11,779 nt of DNA from Chitinophagaceae bacterium (GTDB lineage: Bacteria; Bacteroidota; Bacteroidia; Chitinophagales; Chitinophagaceae). The notes under the pieces were generated by a model. It was given only the letters and a program-made list of their open reading frames with translations. It did not search any database and was not told where the DNA came from. A program made the position numbers and the translations under genes. Where the stretch lies: positions 1 to 11,779 of the forward strand of contig JADYYU010000108.1 of assembly GCA_020853515.1 (NCBI GenBank), written 5' to 3'. Shown here one piece after another: positions 8,570-11,779 of this stretch. The stretch's first letter is position 1. Each line of letters opens with the position of its first letter.

Positions 8570-9949
8570 ATGAATGCTATTGTAGTATCGGCTTTATTGG
8601 GTGTTTTGATGATGTTTTCGGGACTCATATTCCGTAAAAGCAAGCAAATACAGGGTGTGGCAGTGCTCGCATTTGTGGTTCTGCTCGGAACTGTTTGCTA
8701 TGATAAATATTTGGTATCGGTGAGTGTACAGTCTTACTTTAATATGATCTCACTCGATCAGTATTCGGCCTGGTTTAATGTGCTGATCACGGCTTGTGCA
8801 TTGATATATGTACTGATGTTTCATAAAAATATTACCGCCGTTGGCAAAAATGAAGGTGAATATTTTGCTTTGTTGTTTTTTATTTTGTGCGGTGTTTATC
8901 TATTGTCATCTTTCAGTAACCTGCTGATACTTTTTCTTGGTATCGAAATTTTGTCCATCCCCCAGTATATACTAGCGGGCAGTGACAAGGAAAATATTAA
9001 AAGTAACGAAGCCTCGCTCAAGTATTTTTTGATGGGCGCTTTCAGTACAGGTATCTTACTGATGGGTATGACACTGATTTACGGTGCAACCGGTAGTTTT
9101 GATATCATGAGTGATCGTTTTGCAGCTCAGTTTGTAAATGTTGAAGGCATGAGCGCCCTTTCATTTGTCGGTATCATGTTGCTGATCATTGCGTTTGGTT
9201 TTAAGGTATCGGCGGCACCTATGCACTTCTGGACCCCCGATGTATATGATGGCACACCAACGGCTTTTACACCCTTCATGGCTACTATTGTGAAGGTAAG
9301 CGTCTTTGTGGCTTTTATTAAATTATTTCACTTCTCATTCGGTAACATTAACGAAGCCTGGCAAATCACGATCGCAGTGATGATCGGCCTGACGCTGCTG
9401 ATCGGTAACCTGACCGCTGTGTACCAGCAAAGTGTCAAGCGGATGATGGCGTATTCTTCGATCGCGCAGGCCGGCTTTATGCTATTTGCGATCTACTCTT
9501 TTAATACAACTTCCTGGAAAGGCTTGCTGTTATATAGTGTGGTATATACACTGGCTTCGATGGGTGTTTTTGCTGCAATCATCAAAATGAAAGATCAGAC
9601 TTTTGAAGGTTTTAACGGTCTTGCAAAGCGGCAACCGGTACTGGCGGCCACAACCGCTATCTGTCTCTTGTCGCTGGCAGGCATCCCTTTGACCGGCGGT
9701 TTTTTTGCCAAATATTTTTTATTGTCTGCTACCGTTGAGCAGGGTAAAATGCTCGGGCTGGTTATTTTTGCAGTGCTGATGGCTGCCGTCAGCGCTTACT
9801 ATTATTTTAAAGTGATCATGAGCATGTATTTCAAAGAAGGCGATGCAGGCATGTTGGCAGAACCGGTGCCTTTTGAAAAGGCGCTTTATATTATAAATGC
9901 AGCCATTATTATCTTATTGGGCTTACTGCCCGGACTGATTTTACTTTAA
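8570..9949 (+). CDS. nuoN: NADH-quinone oxidoreductase subunit N
   Basis: NuoN is the third antiporter-like subunit, next to NuoK in the membrane arm. From ATG 8570 it has 459 residues. The frame is open upstream to a TTG at 8531, which would overlap the nuoM end by 14 bp and add a charged stretch (DYIEKKITE) before the first helix. ATG 8570 puts a hydrophobic helix at the N-terminus, as expected for the family. Key residues with this numbering are E126 in GIEILSIPQYIL, K212 in FGFKVSAAPMHFWTPD, K242 in ATIVKVSVF and K381 in GGFFAKYFLLS, matching the family's conserved Glu and three Lys. It is the last gene of the nuoK-N run. The next gene starts 82 bp later, and no hairpin terminator is evident between them. 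Confidence 0.95.
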   Translation: MNAIVVSALLGVLMMFSGLIFRKSKQIQGVAVLAFVVLLGTVCYDKYLVSVSVQSYFNMISLDQYSAWFNVLITACALIYVLMFHKNITAVGKNEGEYFALLFFILCGVYLLSSFSNLLILFLGIEILSIPQYILAGSDKENIKSNEASLKYFLMGAFSTGILLMGMTLIYGATGSFDIMSDRFAAQFVNVEGMSALSFVGIMLLIIAFGFKVSAAPMHFWTPDVYDGTPTAFTPFMATIVKVSVFVAFIKLFHFSFGNINEAWQITIAVMIGLTLLIGNLTAVYQQSVKRMMAYSSIAQAGFMLFAIYSFNTTSWKGLLLYSVVYTLASMGVFAAIIKMKDQTFEGFNGLAKRQPVLAATTAICLLSLAGIPLTGGFFAKYFLLSATVEQGKMLGLVIFAVLMAAVSAYYYFKVIMSMYFKEGDAGMLAEPVPFEKALYIINAAIIILLGLLPGLILL

Positions 9950-10031
9950 ATTTACATTGTTCATAATTCTGTAAGCATTCCTTCATAGTTAGGTAATATT
10001 AAGGTAAGTACTTTGCATAAACTTACTGACC

Positions 10032-10889
10032 ATGATCTATGTTCATACTTTCACTGCTATTGAGCAGCAATTATGCAAATTGCTATCTGCTGAATCAGCG
10101 CTGACTCAGCTTGATATTCGTCACCTGAATGAGGCACAGATGCAACGATTACAAAGTTTTGAACAGCATCAGACTCTCATTTATTCCTTTCAGGATCTGG
10201 CATCTTATAAACATCTCGATACCTTTCAGCGTGAAGTTGAGATGGTGAAATTACTAGTGGCTTTTGCAAAGCAAATGACCTGCGAAAGATTGATTTTGAT
10301 TTCCTATCCCGGCGCGTATTCGTCGTCCGATAATATGTTTTTACAGCATAAAGGCCTCATTGAGCAACTATTTGTAGGCAGCGGCATACCCTGTACTATA
10401 CTGCGCGTACAGGGCATTGGCAGTGCACCGTTGCAACTGAATAATTTTCATGGATTGTTTTTTGATACAAATGCCCAGCGTTACGTGATTCCCAGTGGAT
10501 CAGGCAATGTGATCTATTCGGTCAATCTGAAAAATCTTGCAACGATCATCAGTAAACTGGTTTGTGAAATAGAACCGGAAACCTTCGATGTTTTTGATAA
10601 AATTTGTTCTATGAAAAATTTTCTGCATTATCATTCACCACATACACATGTGCAGCAAAGGCCATTACTTTATCTTTATGTGCAAAGCTACTTCGACCGA
10701 TATATAGCACCAACGATGATTGAACTGCTGATGCGTCCTGCTGTTCCGATGTATAATTTTCGAACCGAAAAGACATTTGGTATTTCACTGCATGCAGAGA
10801 TGTTTGAACAGCTTAGGCCCGGTCATCAGCCATTGCTAACAGACGATTATATTTTTTCGAAAAAATCAAAGCTCATTCCTGTATCGTAA
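10032..10889 (+). CDS. SDR/NmrA-like Rossmann-fold protein with degenerate cofactor loop
   Basis: This 285-residue protein resembles atypical short-chain dehydrogenases of the NAD(P)-binding NmrA type. The recognisable core is residues about 73-125: a helix with VKLLVAFAKQ, a strand ERLILISYPGAYSS, then QHKGLIEQLF, then SGIPCTILRVQGIGS. This follows the usual order of strand 5, the YxxxK region and the strand leading into the substrate pocket. Two features argue against an ordinary enzyme. The position of the GxxGxxG loop reads VHTFTAIEQQL, with no glycine. The catalytic Tyr four residues before the Lys is replaced (FLQHK). The N-terminus cannot be extended much because TAA occurs in frame at 10005. 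A weak promoter-like TACTTTGCA lies at 10009-10017, one base short of TAnnTTTG. Function is unknown; it may be a non-catalytic or scaffold protein, or it may bind a different ligand. Confidence 0.75.
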   Translation: MIYVHTFTAIEQQLCKLLSAESALTQLDIRHLNEAQMQRLQSFEQHQTLIYSFQDLASYKHLDTFQREVEMVKLLVAFAKQMTCERLILISYPGAYSSSDNMFLQHKGLIEQLFVGSGIPCTILRVQGIGSAPLQLNNFHGLFFDTNAQRYVIPSGSGNVIYSVNLKNLATIISKLVCEIEPETFDVFDKICSMKNFLHYHSPHTHVQQRPLLYLYVQSYFDRYIAPTMIELLMRPAVPMYNFRTEKTFGISLHAEMFEQLRPGHQPLLTDDYIFSKKSKLIPVS

Positions 10890-10957
10890 GCAAAGCCACT
10901 CATTTGTTGTAGATGAATTCCGACGTCGCCTTACTGAAAGATCAATTAGCTAATATA

Positions 10958-10982
10958 TACCGGCATTTAAATTAAACCGGTA
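10958..10982 (+). terminator. Possible stem-loop after the SDR-like gene
   Basis: TACCGG at 10958-10963 pairs with CCGGTA at 10977-10982 around a 13-base AT-only loop (apart from its first C), 68 bp after the stop codon. There is no T-run behind the stem, so intrinsic termination is doubtful. It may instead be a chance inverted repeat. Confidence 0.2.
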
Positions 10983-11176
10983 AGTCCTGAGCGTGAAAAT
11001 GGGGCTTCCTGATTATTTTCGACCCTACCATGCAAACCGGGTTAAATTCATGTGCCGCATAATGAAATTTGCGTGGCTGGGAAGGCCTTATAAAGTGTCT
11101 GTCGGTTGAGGGCAAGATTCTTATTTTAATGCAGACTAACTGAATAAAATCATTCCTGACTTTCTTTTATTTCTAC

Positions 11177-11184
11177 TAAATTTG
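11177..11184 (+). promoter_or_regulatory. Candidate -7 promoter element for the M1 peptidase gene
   Basis: TAAATTTG matches TAnnTTTG and ends 23 bp before ATG 11208, almost the same geometry as the element before nuoK. The -33 TTG is not evident. The inverted repeat ATTTG-TG-CAAAT at 11180-11191 overlaps it and could be an operator. Confidence 0.4.
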
Positions 11185-11207
11185 TGCAAATCGAAAAATC
11201 ATCTGGC

Positions 11208-11779
11208 ATGCGCATTTTTTTCCTGTTAACCTTACTTCAGAGTTCGTTGTTTTTATTTGCTCAAAACGATAATGCTTACCGATCAAAGGACAATAAGCAT
11301 TACTGGCAAAATCGTAAGCCATTTGACGGTTACTGGCAGCAGGATGTGGCCTATAAAATTGTGGCCAGTGTAGATGAAAAAACACGGGTTATTGACGCAA
11401 CGGAAGAGCTGACCTACTGGAATAACTCACCCGACGAACTTAATTTTGTTTATTTTCATTTGTATCAAAATGCATTTGTAAAGGGATCGTATCTCGAAGA
11501 GTTATATAAAGTAAATAAACAGCCGGTTCGCAGAAGAGGTTCATATCAGGAACGGAGCCTGGGTACGCTGGTAGAAAATTTGCAGGTGAACGGGCAGAAA
11601 GCGAAAGTTGAAATAGACAATACCATCATGAAAGTTTACTTGCCTGTTCCGCTGAAACCGGGCGGCTCGGTAGTATTTAAGATGAACTTTGCTACTTTTT
11701 TTGACACCGGAGATATTCGTAGAAGAATGGGTGTGTATATGTCGAACGGGTTTCCGCATTTTAATGGCGTACACTGGTA
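11208..11779 (+). CDS. Secreted M1-family metallopeptidase-like protein (N-terminal part, runs off window)
   Basis: The frame is open from ATG 11208 to the window end (190 codons). Residues 1-19 (MRIFFLLTLL to LFAQ) form a signal peptide, so the protein is exported or a periplasmic/outer-membrane protein. The following sequence has the features of the N-terminal beta domain of Bacteroidota M1 (gluzincin) aminopeptidase-like proteins: YWQQDVAYKI, an ATEELTYWNNSPDELN segment, then VYFHLYQNAF, and later RRRMGVYMSNGFPHFNGVHW. The zinc site HExxH and the downstream Glu lie outside the window, so catalytic competence cannot be judged. It is probably transcribed alone from the promoter element just upstream. 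Family assignment is by recognition of sequence style. Confidence 0.78.
   Translation, partial: MRIFFLLTLLQSSLFLFAQNDNAYRSKDNKHYWQNRKPFDGYWQQDVAYKIVASVDEKTRVIDATEELTYWNNSPDELNFVYFHLYQNAFVKGSYLEELYKVNKQPVRRRGSYQERSLGTLVENLQVNGQKAKVEIDNTIMKVYLPVPLKPGGSVVFKMNFATFFDTGDIRRRMGVYMSNGFPHFNGVHW

Larger units (their letters stand above)
10890..11207. other. Intergenic region between SDR-like gene and M1 peptidase gene (318 bp)
   Basis: No established gene is seen. It holds a 6-bp-stem hairpin at 10958-10982, an unverified 36-codon open frame at 10999-11109 (see findings), and a promoter-like element at 11177-11184. No tRNA or known riboswitch was recognised. Confidence 0.55.

Noticed and set aside
10009..10017. 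TACTTTGCA as promoter of the SDR-like gene
   Set aside because: It is one base short of TAnnTTTG spacing and has no -33 element, so it is noted in the gene entry only.
10913..10975. 20-codon open frame directly after the SDR-like gene
   Set aside because: It is very short, has no ribosome site, and its stop lies inside the possible stem-loop. It cannot be told from chance.
11000..11060. tRNA T-arm-like stretch near the GGGTTAAATTC segment
   Set aside because: No acceptor or anticodon stem can be paired around it.

Overview
The window looks like chromosomal DNA of a member of the Bacteroidota, probably close to the Chitinophagales. The evidence is a very large secreted protein built from SprB-type repeats behind a choice-of-anchor L domain, moderate-to-low GC with AT-rich intergenic DNA, almost no Shine-Dalgarno sequences, and two -7 promoter elements of the Bacteroidota form TAnnTTTG. 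The lineage is an inference from protein style; no marker gene such as rRNA is present.

Layout. Positions 1-4345 (minus strand) hold the first 1,448 codons of a giant cell-surface adhesin whose C-terminus lies outside the window. It has a signal peptide, a choice-of-anchor L domain, a Calx-beta-like domain and an Ig/PKD-like domain. After these come 12 complete SprB-type repeats of 76-80 residues and the start of a thirteenth. The last repeats form a higher-order array: a four-unit block of exactly 942 bp occurs twice and a third copy has begun at the window edge. Positions 4346-4867 are a divergent intergenic region with an 18-bp perfect palindrome and a likely promoter for the next operon. 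Positions 4868-9949 (plus strand) hold nuoK-nuoL-nuoM-nuoN, tightly spaced, encoding the distal proton-pumping membrane arm of respiratory complex I. nuoJ and the other nuo genes are not upstream, so the usual 14-gene order is broken between nuoJ and nuoK. Positions 10032-10889 (plus) hold an SDR/NmrA-like Rossmann protein that has lost the glycine-rich dinucleotide-binding loop. After a 318-bp gap, 11208-11779 (plus) is the N-terminal part of a secreted M1-family metallopeptidase-like protein that runs off the right edge.

How the parts relate. NuoL, NuoM and NuoN are the three antiporter-like subunits and NuoK completes the link towards the quinone-side module. All the charged residues expected in their proton channels are present, so these genes look functional, and they need the remaining subunits from elsewhere in the genome. 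The adhesin, the SDR-like protein and the peptidase show no functional link to complex I. I see no tRNA, rRNA, CRISPR array, transposase or phage gene, and no convincing new multi-gene system. The most unusual items are the higher-order repeat of the adhesin, the split nuo cluster and the degenerate SDR.
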